Source: Nitrosospira sp. Is2 (GTDB lineage: Bacteria > Pseudomonadota > Gammaproteobacteria > Burkholderiales > Nitrosomonadaceae). Taken from it: DNA of 64,000 nt. A model generated the notes under the pieces. That model did not search any database. It was not told the origin of the DNA and saw only the letters and a program-made list of their open reading frames with translations. Below, piece after piece: positions 54,040 through 62,877 of this stretch; position 1 is the first letter of the stretch, and each line of letters starts with the position of its first letter. The DNA lies in NCBI RefSeq assembly GCF_033095785.1, contig NZ_CP137134.1, positions 1,178,001 to 1,242,000 of the forward strand. Direction: 5' to 3'. The translations under genes and the position numbers were made by a program.

Positions 54040-55233
54040 ATGGGATTAAACGATCCTCAGTGGGGAAGAAAAAAAGGCAATTCCGGTCCACCTGATTTGG
54101 ATCAACTGTGGCGCAACTTCAACAAGAAGCTGAATAACCTCTTCAAACGCAAGGGTAATGGCGGCAGCGGGTCAGGGGGCGGTGAAGGGGGTGGCGGTGG
54201 CCCCAGGCGCTATGGCGGAAGTATTGGTTTACTTGTCGGACTGCTTCTGCTGTTGTGGATAGGCAGTGGATTTTATATCGTGAACGAAGGTCAGCGAGGT
54301 ATCGTTCTCCGGTTCGGTAAATACGTCGAGAGTACCCAGGCTGGCCTGCGCTGGCATCTGCCATATCCCATCGAGATTGTTGAAGCTGTAAATGTGAGCC
54401 AGGTGCGTACGGTGGAGATCGGATATCGAAATAACGTGAGGAGCAAAGTGCTTAAGGAATCGCTGATGTTGACCGATGACGAAAACATCATTGATATTCA
54501 ATTTGCCGTGCAATACATTCTCAAGAATCCCGAGGAGTTTCTGTTTACCAACCGTGAACCGGAAAACGCCGTGTTGCAGGCCGCGGAAACCGCAATCAGG
54601 GAGATTATCGGCAAAAGCAAAATGGATTTCGTGCTCTATGAAGGACGTGAGCAGGTAGCGGCAAAAGCGACTGAATTGATGCAGTCAATTCTCGACAGGT
54701 ACAAGATCGGGATTGCGATCAGCAAAGTGACCATGCAAAACGCGCAACCGCCGGAGCAGGTACAGGCCGCGTTCGATGATGCGGTTAAAGCGGGGCAGGA
54801 CAGGGAGCGGCAGAAAAACGAAGGCCAGGCCTACGCGAACGACGTAATTCCAAAGGCCAAAGGTAACGCGGCCCGCCTGCTGGAAGAGTCGGAGGGATAC
54901 AAGCAACGCGTTATCGCCAGTTCCGAGGGTGAGGCGAACCGCTTCAAGCAGGTCCTCGTTGAATATAGCAAGGCTCCAGCTGTCACCCGCGATCGGCTTT
55001 ATATAGATATGATGCAACAGGTGCTTTCCAACACGAGCAAAATCATGGTCGACCAGAAAGGAGGCAACAATTTATTGTATTTGCCCCTTGATAAACTGAT
55101 ACAGATGAGCGGGCCATCCAGCCCCGCTGGTCCAGTGCCAGAGCTGCCGGCCGCTTCCATGCAGGAAGCTGTGCCTGACAGCGCGGCTCGCACACGAGAA
55201 GCATTCCGTGGCCGCGAACGGGAGACAAGATAA
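54040..55233 (+). CDS. hflK: FtsH-modulating SPFH protein HflK
   Basis: Forms a large membrane cage with HflC around FtsH and restrains proteolysis. The 397-residue protein has a Gly-rich N-terminus (about 45-65), one membrane segment (about 67-88), the SPFH/band 7 domain (about 90-260) and a long helical region with AAVKAGQDRERQKNE-type repeats. It ends immediately before the GTG start of hflC. Confidence 0.96.
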   Translation: MGLNDPQWGRKKGNSGPPDLDQLWRNFNKKLNNLFKRKGNGGSGSGGGEGGGGGPRRYGGSIGLLVGLLLLLWIGSGFYIVNEGQRGIVLRFGKYVESTQAGLRWHLPYPIEIVEAVNVSQVRTVEIGYRNNVRSKVLKESLMLTDDENIIDIQFAVQYILKNPEEFLFTNREPENAVLQAAETAIREIIGKSKMDFVLYEGREQVAAKATELMQSILDRYKIGIAISKVTMQNAQPPEQVQAAFDDAVKAGQDRERQKNEGQAYANDVIPKAKGNAARLLEESEGYKQRVIASSEGEANRFKQVLVEYSKAPAVTRDRLYIDMMQQVLSNTSKIMVDQKGGNNLLYLPLDKLIQMSGPSSPAGPVPELPAASMQEAVPDSAARTREAFRGRERETR

Positions 55234-56112
55234 GTGAAAAACTATACCTCGACGCTATTGGGCGTTCTCGTTGCACTGTTGCTCGTGGCCAGTTCCTCAT
55301 TGTATATCGTGGACCAGCGTCAACAGGCAATCCTGTTTCAGTTGGGTGAGGTGGTAGATGTCAAGACATCACCCGGACTGTATTTCAAGATTCCTCTGGC
55401 CCAAAACGTGCGCTACTTTGATTCACGTATTCTGACCATGGATACAGCCGAGCCGGAGCGATTCATTACTTCGGAAAAAAAGAACGTCCTGGTCGACCTG
55501 TTCGTAAAATGGCGCATTGTTGACGTAAAGCAGTATTACGTCAGTGTCCGTGGCGATGAAATGCTGGCGCAGACCCGCCTCGCCCAAACGGTGAATTCCA
55601 GTCTCCGCGATGAATTCGGGAACCGGACGGTACATGACGTGGTTTCAGGTGAGCGTGATAAAATCATGGAGATCATGCGCCAGAAAGCGGACGCCGATGC
55701 CCGCAAAATTGGGGTTGAGGTTGTGGATGTTCGCCTGAAACGAGTGGATCTGCCGCAGGAAGTGAGCGAATCGGTGTTTCGCCGGATGGAAGCGGAGCGG
55801 AAACGCGTGGCAAACGAATTACGGTCCACCGGTTCCGCAGAATCAGAAAAGATTCGCGCGGATGCGGATCGGCAACGAGAAGTCATCCTGGCGGAAGCGT
55901 ACCGGCAGGCTCAGGAGGCAAAAGGTGAAGGCGATGCCAAGGCCTCGGCAATTTATGCTGGCGCCTTCCAGGCTAACCCTGAATTTTATGCCTTTTATCG
56001 GAGCATGGAGGCCTACAAACAGAGTTTCAAGAACAAGGGCGACATGCTGGTCCTGGAGCCTAACGCGGAGTTTTTCAAGTACATGAAAAACGCTGGGCGG
56101 CCCGCCAAATAG
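55234..56112 (+). CDS. hflC: FtsH-modulating SPFH protein HflC
   Basis: Partner of HflK. The 292-residue protein has an N-terminal membrane anchor (about 7-25), the SPFH domain with VKTSPGLYFKIPLAQNVRYFD and the helical tail ending in EFFKYMKNAGRPAK. The GTG start abuts the hflK stop with no gap, consistent with equal-ratio synthesis. The protease they regulate, FtsH, is encoded at 20.7-22.6 kb. Confidence 0.96.
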   Translation: MKNYTSTLLGVLVALLLVASSSLYIVDQRQQAILFQLGEVVDVKTSPGLYFKIPLAQNVRYFDSRILTMDTAEPERFITSEKKNVLVDLFVKWRIVDVKQYYVSVRGDEMLAQTRLAQTVNSSLRDEFGNRTVHDVVSGERDKIMEIMRQKADADARKIGVEVVDVRLKRVDLPQEVSESVFRRMEAERKRVANELRSTGSAESEKIRADADRQREVILAEAYRQAQEAKGEGDAKASAIYAGAFQANPEFYAFYRSMEAYKQSFKNKGDMLVLEPNAEFFKYMKNAGRPAK

Positions 56113-56283
56113 ATATTTGTCCAGAGGCTTGAGGCGAGCGCTTCCTTCAATCGCAGAGGGTGCCGGCGGCAAGCGGGTTATTAGTGGAGCCCAGCTAAGA
56201 GGTGGGCCACGCCATTCGTAGCTTTTCTCTTTCGCCACGCATCTCATAAAAATTGCATTTGTACCCTGAAGGCCTGTAGTCGC

Positions 56284-56469
56284 ATGCTGGACACTTTATT
56301 AATGGCATTAGCTCTGATGCTTGTGTTAGAGGGGCTACTGCCATTTTTGGTGCCTGGCTTTTGGCGCGAGACCTTTCAGAAGCTGGCCGAGATCGGTGAC
56401 AATCAGGTTCGTTTTATCGGCCTGACCTCTATGCTGGCAGGGTTGCTTCTGCTTTACCTCGTGAAATAA
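56284..56469 (+). CDS. DUF2065 small membrane protein
   Basis: A 61-residue protein of the DUF2065 (YjeT) family with two predicted membrane helices, about 3-22 and 46-60, joined by a short loop with FWRETFQKLAEI. Function unknown. It sits in the conserved place between hflC and hisZ/purA and may belong to the same transcript. Confidence 0.88.
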   Translation: MLDTLLMALALMLVLEGLLPFLVPGFWRETFQKLAEIGDNQVRFIGLTSMLAGLLLLYLVK

Positions 56470-56508
56470 CCCTGCCGGATAGCCTCTTCATACAATCATT
56501 AAGTCATC

Positions 56509-57678
56509 ATGCCTGCGTGGATTCTTCCTGAATATATTGAAGACTTGCTCCCTGCCGAGGCGCTTCGTATTGAAATGATGCGGAGACGCGTCATAGACCT
56601 GCTGCTGGTGCACGGGTACGAGTTGGTCGGGCCGCCGTTGCTGGAGTATGTGGAATCATTACTCACCGGCAGTGGGGGCGACACAAATTTGCGTATGTTT
56701 AAAGTCGTTGATCAACTGAGCGGGCGCATGATGGGCCTTCGGGCGGATATGACGCCTCAGGTTGCGCGTATCGACGCCCACCTGTTGAACCGTAAGGGTG
56801 TTGCCCGACTTTGTTACGCGGGCAGTGTGTTGCATGCTGTGCCGTCGGGTTTGACTCGTACTCGCGAGCCACTTCAGATCGGTGCGGAACTATATGGTCA
56901 CGTTGGGCTGGAAAGCGATCTGGAAGTTCAGCAACTGATGCTCCGATCGCTGGCGATCGCGGGTATAGTAAAAATACATATTGATTTGGGGCACGTTGCG
57001 GTGTTTCGTGGCTTGGTCAGGGGCGGGGGTATTCAAGCTGAACTGGAAAAGAGACTATTTGGCGCACTGCAGGCGAAAGATACCTACGCGTTAACGGAAC
57101 TGTGCCGGGAGTTTGACGGAATTATAGATCCCCGCGTTCGTCAGGCCCTGTTGCTGTTGCCTGAACTTTACGGTGACGAAAGCGTATTAGCGCTCGCGCG
57201 TAAACACCTTCCGGACTATCCCGAAATTATGACGGCATTGGATGAGTTAGAGACGACAGGTGCGGAGTTGCGCCCGCTGGTGGATACCCTGGCGTTCGAT
57301 CTTGCTGACCTGCGGGGCTATCACTATCACAGCGGGATGGTGTTCGCCGCATATACACCCGGCAGCCCGAATGCAATTGCTTTGGGAGGACGATACGATG
57401 AGGTTGGCAAAGCCTTCGGCAGGGCGCGTCCCGCCACTGGATTTAGCATGGACTTGCGCGAACTCTCCGGTTTGGTCCAAATGGAGTCTTCCCCGAAGGG
57501 GATTCTGGCGCCATACGTGAAGGGAGACATACGACTTGAAGAAAAAATGGAACAGCTTCGTAATGAAGGCCAGGTAGTGATTGTCGATCTTCCCGGGCAT
57601 GAGTACGGCCCGAAAATTCTCAATTGTGACCGTAAACTAATGCTGAAGCACGGGAGCTGGGCGGTCGTAAGTTTTTAA
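56509..57678 (+). CDS. hisZ: ATP phosphoribosyltransferase regulatory subunit HisZ
   Basis: Catalytically inactive HisRS-like subunit that combines with short-form HisG to start histidine synthesis. The 389-residue protein has a class II-synthetase fold with the motif 2 remnant RMMGLRADMTPQVARIDA and LRTREPLQIGAELYG-like region. It lacks the HisRS C-terminal anticodon domain. Its presence predicts a short HisG elsewhere in the genome. It lies between the DUF2065 gene and purA, the usual betaproteobacterial order. Confidence 0.95.
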   Translation: MPAWILPEYIEDLLPAEALRIEMMRRRVIDLLLVHGYELVGPPLLEYVESLLTGSGGDTNLRMFKVVDQLSGRMMGLRADMTPQVARIDAHLLNRKGVARLCYAGSVLHAVPSGLTRTREPLQIGAELYGHVGLESDLEVQQLMLRSLAIAGIVKIHIDLGHVAVFRGLVRGGGIQAELEKRLFGALQAKDTYALTELCREFDGIIDPRVRQALLLLPELYGDESVLALARKHLPDYPEIMTALDELETTGAELRPLVDTLAFDLADLRGYHYHSGMVFAAYTPGSPNAIALGGRYDEVGKAFGRARPATGFSMDLRELSGLVQMESSPKGILAPYVKGDIRLEEKMEQLRNEGQVVIVDLPGHEYGPKILNCDRKLMLKHGSWAVVSF

Positions 57679-57780
57679 GCTGACCGCCGTCAAAAATCGC
57701 GACGTCCGAACCAATTTGCCAGGAGATCTTCCTTCGCTCTCCAGGCTCAACGATGCATTAATTATTCTAGACCGGCAGAC

Positions 57781-59085
57781 ATGAACAAAAATGTGGTTGT
57801 CATTGGCACTCAGTGGGGCGACGAGGGCAAGGGCAAGATAGTAGACTGGCTTACAGATCATGCGCAGGGAGTGGTCCGCTTCCAGGGAGGCCATAATGCC
57901 GGGCACACCCTCGTCATAGCCGGCAAGCAAACGGTGTTGCACTTGATCCCGTCAGGAATCTTGCGAGCGGATGTCGCATGTTACATTGGCAATGGCGTAG
58001 TGGTCTCTCCGCAGGCATTGCTGGATGAGGTGGACATGCTGGAACAAGCGGGGGTCGATGTGCGCGGCAGGCTTCGCATCAGTGAAGCCTGCCCCCTTAT
58101 CCTTCCCTGCCACATCGCCCTCGATAACGCCAGGGAAACAGCCAAGGGGCTGGAAAAAATTGGGACGACTGGACGAGGTATCGGGCCGGCATATGAGGAT
58201 AAAGTAGCGCGTCGGGCGGTCCGGCTGCAAGACTTGTTTCATCGTGACCGTTTCGCCGCCAAACTCGGCGAGATGCTGGACTATCATAACTTTGTGCTTA
58301 AAAATTATTTCCAGGCACCTGTGGTGGATTTTCAGCAAACGATGGATGACACGCTTTCCCTGGCAGACCGGATTAAACCTATGATGTCGGACGTGCCACG
58401 GCTCTTGTTTGAAGCCAATCGATCCGGGCATAACCTGTTATTTGAAGGCGCGCAGGGAACGTTACTTGACATCGATCACGGGACTTATCCCTTCGTTACG
58501 TCTAGCAACTGTATTGCGGGCGCAGCAACTACCGGAAGCGGTGTTGGTCCGCAAATGCTGCATTACGTATTGGGTATCACCAAAGCTTACTCCACCCGGG
58601 TTGGCTCCGGCCCCTTTCCTACCGAGCTGGACAACGACGTCGGCAGACACCTGGCGAAGCGTGGTAACGAATTTGGCGCCACCACGGGCCGGCCTCGCCG
58701 GTGCGGCTGGTTTGACGCCGCTGCCTTAAAACGGTCCATTCAGATCAATGGCGTTTCGGGACTGTGCGTTACCAAACTTGACGTGATGGACGGCGTAGAG
58801 ACGTTGCGCCTGGGCGTGGGTTACAAGTTGACCGGTCTTAACGGGGAGGAACACAGGAGTATCCTGCCCGTGGGTGCGGACGAACTCGCGTGTTGCGAGC
58901 CTATTTACGAAGAAATGCCGGGATGGAGTGAAAGCACTGTCGGAATCAGAGATTTCGGGGAGTTACCCGCCGCAGCGCAGGCATATTTGAAACGCGTGGA
59001 AGAGGTTTGCGAAGTGCCCATAGACATGATATCGACCGGCCCGGACCGAAAGGAGACGATCGTACTGCGTCATCCCTTCAAGTAA
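57781..59085 (+). CDS. purA: Adenylosuccinate synthetase
   Basis: Joins IMP and aspartate with GTP in AMP synthesis. The 434-residue protein starts MNKNVVVIGTQWGDEGKGKIVDWL, the GTP and substrate loop, followed by GGHNAGHT, the IMP region GTTGRGIGPAYEDK and TTGRPRRCGWFD. It ends the hfq-hflX-hflK-hflC-DUF2065-hisZ-purA run. Confidence 0.98.
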   Translation: MNKNVVVIGTQWGDEGKGKIVDWLTDHAQGVVRFQGGHNAGHTLVIAGKQTVLHLIPSGILRADVACYIGNGVVVSPQALLDEVDMLEQAGVDVRGRLRISEACPLILPCHIALDNARETAKGLEKIGTTGRGIGPAYEDKVARRAVRLQDLFHRDRFAAKLGEMLDYHNFVLKNYFQAPVVDFQQTMDDTLSLADRIKPMMSDVPRLLFEANRSGHNLLFEGAQGTLLDIDHGTYPFVTSSNCIAGAATTGSGVGPQMLHYVLGITKAYSTRVGSGPFPTELDNDVGRHLAKRGNEFGATTGRPRRCGWFDAAALKRSIQINGVSGLCVTKLDVMDGVETLRLGVGYKLTGLNGEEHRSILPVGADELACCEPIYEEMPGWSESTVGIRDFGELPAAAQAYLKRVEEVCEVPIDMISTGPDRKETIVLRHPFK

Positions 59086-59168
59086 TTGTCAACATAGGGG
59101 TTGTCCGGTACATTCCACTTATGCGGTCCACACCCTGCCACGGCGACTTGACTTTCTGTCGATAAATT

Positions 59169-59612
59169 ATGGCAGCGTACACGGTGCGTCTGGCAAGTTG
59201 GCATAATGATAGCGCGGCACTGAAACTGGTACGCGAAGCCGTGTTTATCCGCGAACAGGGCATTTCGGTAGAACTGGAGTTGGATACGCTCGACGCCGAG
59301 TGTATTCATATACTAGCGGCAGACGCCATGCTCCATCCTATCGGCACGGCGCGCTTGTTGCCCGACGGCACTATCGGACGCATGGCTGTGCTTAAAGAAT
59401 GGCGGCGGCAGGGCGTAGGCAGCGCACTGATGGAAAAATTGCTGGACGAAGCCAAGGATCGGCAAGTCCGCCAGGTCACCTTGAATGCGCAGGTATACGT
59501 GACTGCTTTCTATCGCAAATTAGGCTTCCAAGCGGTAGGGGAAGAATTCATGGAAGCAGGAATTTCTCATGTGAGAATGGGTTACCGGCTGTATGACAGG
59601 CAGATTAAGTAA
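59169..59612 (+). CDS. GNAT family N-acetyltransferase (ElaA/YjcF-like)
   Basis: Predicted acetyl-CoA-dependent N-acetyltransferase, substrate unknown. The 147-residue protein has the acetyl-CoA-binding motif A, RMAVLKEWRRQGVGSALM, and motif B near QVYVTAFYRKLGFQAVGEEF. The N-terminal VREAVFIREQGISVE resembles the YjcF/ElaA subgroup. It follows purA by 83 bp and is convergent with porin 1. Confidence 0.88.
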   Translation: MAAYTVRLASWHNDSAALKLVREAVFIREQGISVELELDTLDAECIHILAADAMLHPIGTARLLPDGTIGRMAVLKEWRRQGVGSALMEKLLDEAKDRQVRQVTLNAQVYVTAFYRKLGFQAVGEEFMEAGISHVRMGYRLYDRQIK

Positions 59613-59615
59613 TCT

Positions 59616-59632
59616 ATGCCAAGAACTGGCAT
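59616..59632. terminator. Hairpin between GNAT gene and porin 1
   Basis: A perfect ATGCCA/TGGCAT stem with a 5-nt loop lies 3 bp after the GNAT stop. It could end either convergent transcript; no immediate T-run follows on the plus strand. Confidence 0.4.
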
Positions 59633-59702
59633 GTATAAACAGTTATCCCCTTTTTGCGGTTCTCCCCTGTTTTGCTCCCTGTCTGGCTAAGCTCGAATCA
59701 CC

Positions 59703-61112
59703 TCAGAACGGCACCATGAAGTCGAGGGACATCACGACCTGGTCTTTATGTCCGCCAAAAGGGCGGTAGTCCACGCCATGCAATCCGTCCGCCGCATCGT
59801 AGCGGACGTTCGGTCGCACGTTGAACTGCTGCATCGCCTTCCAGTCAAGCTTCAGCGTCTTTGCCGCTTTCCAGTTCATACCTACGGTGACAGCATAATA
59901 ATCGGCTGGACTCGCGGTGCTATTGCCAAACTGGTTGCGGCCGAGAGCGTAGCTTAATCCCCGGTTGTTCGTCGCCGCAGCCACACGGCCAGGGGAAAAG
60001 ACACGAAACCCATCTCGATCCCGGAACCATTCCGCCCGCACGCCCACCGATAGTTCGGGCATCAGGTCGTAATAAAAGTGCGTGTTGATGCCGTACCACT
60101 CCGCATCCTGCGTCACGCCGTTCAATAAAACTCCACCCGCGAATCCATGGTCGTGTTGAAAGACAAAATGGGTCTTGGGAGTAAATTTATGCTTCAATAC
60201 CAAGCTGTATAGCATCCACGGTTCGGTGCTGCGCGTGGATGTCTCGCTATAGGAACCGCTGAGGTTGGCAGAACTTCCCATATCATCGCTGGTCCACGTG
60301 ATGCCGGCTAAACCGCCCCAGTTGCCCAGCTGTTTATCGAAACCGCCGTCCCAGCCGCCAGTAGCGCTGCCGGTCGTGACGCCGCCCATAAACATCCAGT
60401 TCTTGTGTAGTTTGTAATTCCCCAGCGCACCGGTATGCGTGAAAGGCTCCCCATATTGCATGGTGTACGCATGCGAATAAAAGAAGTTGTCCGGCGCAGG
60501 CACGGATTCATAACCAATGGGTGTATAAAAATGACCGACCTTCACGTTAAGCCCGTTGCCGACCGGCACATACACCTCTGCAAAAGCTTGGGGAAAGGCG
60601 ATACCGTAGTAGCGGGTTGAAGCGCAGCATAAGTCGAGATCCCAATTGCTTCTGGACAGGGGTTGACCCGTATTTACATCAAATGATGGAACGCCATAAG
60701 CCTGGGTAAAAATGGCGTCGGAGCCGAACATGAAGTCGGCGCGAAACCCGAAATCCCAGCTGCTACCTTCTGCCACGACCGCACGCTGTACGTAAACGTA
60801 AAATTGATTCAGTTGCGCTCGATTCGAGCGGTCGGTAAAGGTGACCGGGCCGTTAAACCCAGTCAGCTGACTCGGGTTGAAAGTCGCACCACCGTTGACC
60901 CAGCCCCCGACTTTGATACCGCTCTCCTTGAACCAGTCCAGTGCAGTGTCTCGGACGCCAGCTACGGTGCCGCGCTTATCGCCATTTATATTGTTGGCAT
61001 TTGCATTGGCATAGGTTTCAGCATTGGCATTGGTCGCATTAACCACGGTGGCCAACATGCCAACTGCGGAGGCGAATATGATTCGGCTTCTTATTCTTGG
61101 TATGCGCGACAT
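59703..61112 (-). CDS. Outer membrane beta-barrel porin (OmpL-like), paralogue 1
   Basis: Predicted porin of the outer membrane. From ATG 61112 the protein has 469 residues with a signal peptide of about 31 residues ending TNANA, then an Asn-rich segment. The rest shows alternating aromatic/polar strands ending in a C-terminal Phe (DFMVPF), the outer-membrane barrel signature. It fits the putative beta-barrel porin-2 family (PF07642). A vicinal cysteine pair lies in DLDLCCASTRYYG. It is closely similar along its whole length to the truncated porin at 62.9-64 kb. The substrate is unknown. Confidence 0.88.
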   Translation of the reverse strand: MSRIPRIRSRIIFASAVGMLATVVNATNANAETYANANANNINGDKRGTVAGVRDTALDWFKESGIKVGGWVNGGATFNPSQLTGFNGPVTFTDRSNRAQLNQFYVYVQRAVVAEGSSWDFGFRADFMFGSDAIFTQAYGVPSFDVNTGQPLSRSNWDLDLCCASTRYYGIAFPQAFAEVYVPVGNGLNVKVGHFYTPIGYESVPAPDNFFYSHAYTMQYGEPFTHTGALGNYKLHKNWMFMGGVTTGSATGGWDGGFDKQLGNWGGLAGITWTSDDMGSSANLSGSYSETSTRSTEPWMLYSLVLKHKFTPKTHFVFQHDHGFAGGVLLNGVTQDAEWYGINTHFYYDLMPELSVGVRAEWFRDRDGFRVFSPGRVAAATNNRGLSYALGRNQFGNSTASPADYYAVTVGMNWKAAKTLKLDWKAMQQFNVRPNVRYDAADGLHGVDYRPFGGHKDQVVMSLDFMVPF

Positions 61113-61189
61113 ATCTTGGTTCCCCCCCAAAACACTATTGATAAAGTTGTTATTTTCACCCGAAAGTAACATGATATATGTAAACTATT

Positions 61190-61216
61190 TGTGATGGATA
61201 TGTGAAGATTTTGTGA
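61190..61216. promoter_or_regulatory. Three TGTGA direct repeats with 11-bp period upstream of porin 1
   Basis: TGTGA occurs at 61190, 61201 and 61212, exactly 11 bp apart, so all face the same side of the helix. They lie about 80-105 bp before the porin 1 start codon. Response regulators of the OmpR/PhoB family bind such 11-bp tandem half-sites, and OmpR-type control of porins is well known; which regulator acts here is unknown. Confidence 0.5.
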
Positions 61217-61244
61217 TGTTCACTGTTATGATTCTGGATCAACA

Positions 61245-61259
61245 TGAGGCATTGCCTCA
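61245..61259. promoter_or_regulatory. Palindrome TGAGGC-N3-GCCTCA
   Basis: A perfect 6-bp inverted repeat with a 3-bp centre lies 29 bp beyond the TGTGA repeats, about 130 bp upstream of porin 1 and downstream of the regulator gene. It could be an operator for the adjacent winged-helix regulator, but this is inference. Confidence 0.35.
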
Positions 61260-61472
61260 AAGGATCAAACCGTTGTATTAGGATGCAGGAACCGCGCCAG
61301 CGATTGAACCTGTCTGCGGGCGTTGCTAATTCGAGGGGTGTAGTTACAGTTTTTGCGGGAGAATAGGAAGCGTGACGTTCGCTGTGATGCTCGTACGCGG
61401 TTACTTCACCACGCGGGAATCGATATGGGCGTTCTCAGCCTTTGGAATCGACAAGAAGCTGATCCGATACAT

Positions 61473-62099
61473 CTATTCTTCTTTCGATTTGAGCTTGAAG
61501 CGGCAGACGTTTCCCCCTTGTGCCATGCATTCATGATGCTCAACATCGCTGTCGGTAAAGGTTCCCATCAATCCCCTATCCAAATGACAGATTGCAAGAT
61601 CCTTTTTCGCCATAGAATGAAAGACGCAGTTGTCGGCCTCAATGATCGACTCACCGCCGGACACGGTTGCATTTCTTGCGCTGTAACCTAGCTGATCCAT
61701 CACTTCAGCAAGCTTCTCGACTTTCTCCTTATGGGTGCTGAGACCGGGGTATTGGCTGCGTATCTGATGCGCAACATTCGCGCCGATTTCGGTCATGCGC
61801 TTGCCCATATCGATCCCTGCCTCGCGCCGAACGGAGGCCAGGACCAGTTGCGCAAGCCAGGAATATTGGCGGGGAGCCATTTCCTTGCCAAGCTCGGTGA
61901 GGACATAAAGTTGCTGCGGGCGGCCTCCCCCAGAGGGGCGTGACGCACCAGTCCCCACCAACCCCGCCACCTCGAGAGTTGCGAGATGCTGTCGCACCGC
62001 ATTGCGGGTAATCGCAAGCCCTTTGGAAAGCTCATCCACGCTTAGGCCAGGCTTACTCCCGCGCAGCAGTTTGAGCAATTGTTTCTGCCGCTCACCCAT
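61473..62099 (-). CDS. Winged-helix regulator with four-cysteine C-terminal domain (SufR-like, COG2345)
   Basis: Predicted DNA-binding repressor or sensor. The N-terminal half (about 1-75) is a winged helix: LSVDELSKGLAITRNAVRQHLATLEVAGLV and the wing RPSGGGRPQQLYVLT. The C-terminal half has cysteines at 158, 171, 191 and 199 (C-x12-C-x19-C-x7-C), an arrangement like the iron-sulfur-binding SufR and COG2345 regulators, so it may sense iron, oxygen or NO. It lies between two porin paralogues in the same direction and is a candidate regulator of them. No suf or isc genes are adjacent. Confidence 0.8.
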   Translation of the reverse strand: MGERQKQLLKLLRGSKPGLSVDELSKGLAITRNAVRQHLATLEVAGLVGTGASRPSGGGRPQQLYVLTELGKEMAPRQYSWLAQLVLASVRREAGIDMGKRMTEIGANVAHQIRSQYPGLSTHKEKVEKLAEVMDQLGYSARNATVSGGESIIEADNCVFHSMAKKDLAICHLDRGLMGTFTDSDVEHHECMAQGGNVCRFKLKSKEE

Positions 62100-62877
62100 A
62101 TATGCATCTGGGCCATCCGGGCCCTAAAGTCCAATTTATTATCACTCATTAATACACGATTACGACATAAATAACAAGAGAGTAGGAAATTAAAGCACTG
62201 CTAACCCAATAAACCTGTAAAGTTTTTTGAGAATTATATTAGGCTAAGCTTCGCTCGCCTCCGGGTAGGCTACTTTTTTGGCCTTTTCATAGAAGCTGTC
62301 CTGATGAAAAAGATAATGTTTGTTGCGCTAAATCTCTTATCCCATTGGCATTATGCGCTCCAATAAATTGGGAAACTGTGCACAGCGATTCGCAAAGCTG
62401 CACAGCATCTTGTTATCAAGATGCCTTGACAAGATCCTATACGAATTCGGCCGGAGAAATGCGGACCAAGGCTGAGGAGCAGAGGCTACTGGAGCATTGG
62501 GAGGGAAAAAGCAGTCTCTATGGTAGACAAGCTCGCCATTGAACTCTCATCCCGCGGCCCCGTGCGCAGATGCTATGCAGCCGCGGCAAAAAACTAAGAA
62601 AGGCTGCCGCCACCGCGGGTTGACGTTGGAAAATGCCCGGCAAAACAAGTGACATTGCGCGTGACGAACGAATCCTTGGTTCCAGAGGGGGCAGGATACC
62701 GAGCGTAAACGCAATTGAAGCATTCGAGAAATGTTTAATATAGGAGTACCTTGAATATGGAACCGCCTCGCAGGAAGGGTTTGCGCGAGGAGATTGGATA
62801 CATCGTCGCCGGTGTGCGATGTCTGAAAAACGCCTAGCTGCGTATGACTCCCGGTGGGAACTGATGCACAGGTGAAA
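62100..62877. other. Long spacer between regulator and porin 2, small open frames and hairpin
   Basis: No established gene. Seen here: a perfect hairpin GCATCTTG/CAAGATGC with a TTAT loop (62405-62424); a direct repeat TGCACAGC spaced 20 bp (62379 and 62399); a 27-residue frame starting at 62459 (MRTKAEEQRLLEHWEGK...) whose GGAG is only 2 nt from its ATG; and a 26-residue frame 62757-62837 (MEPPRRKGLREEIGYIVAGV...) with AGGAG 10 nt upstream. The small frames may be scraps of a lost gene or real small proteins; I do not recognise them. Confidence 0.35.

Larger units (their letters stand above)
61113..61472. other. Porin 1 upstream region
   Basis: Between porin 1 and the regulator I see regulatory-type repeats (listed separately) but no gene. 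AT-rich sequence just upstream of porin 1 contains several weak -10-like hexamers on the minus strand (for example TATCAT); no promoter is decisive. Confidence 0.4.

Noticed and set aside
61000..61060. Short GCATTG-type repeats as a minisatellite or CRISPR-like array
   Set aside because: They lie inside porin 1 and encode the Ala/Asn-rich segment after the signal peptide.
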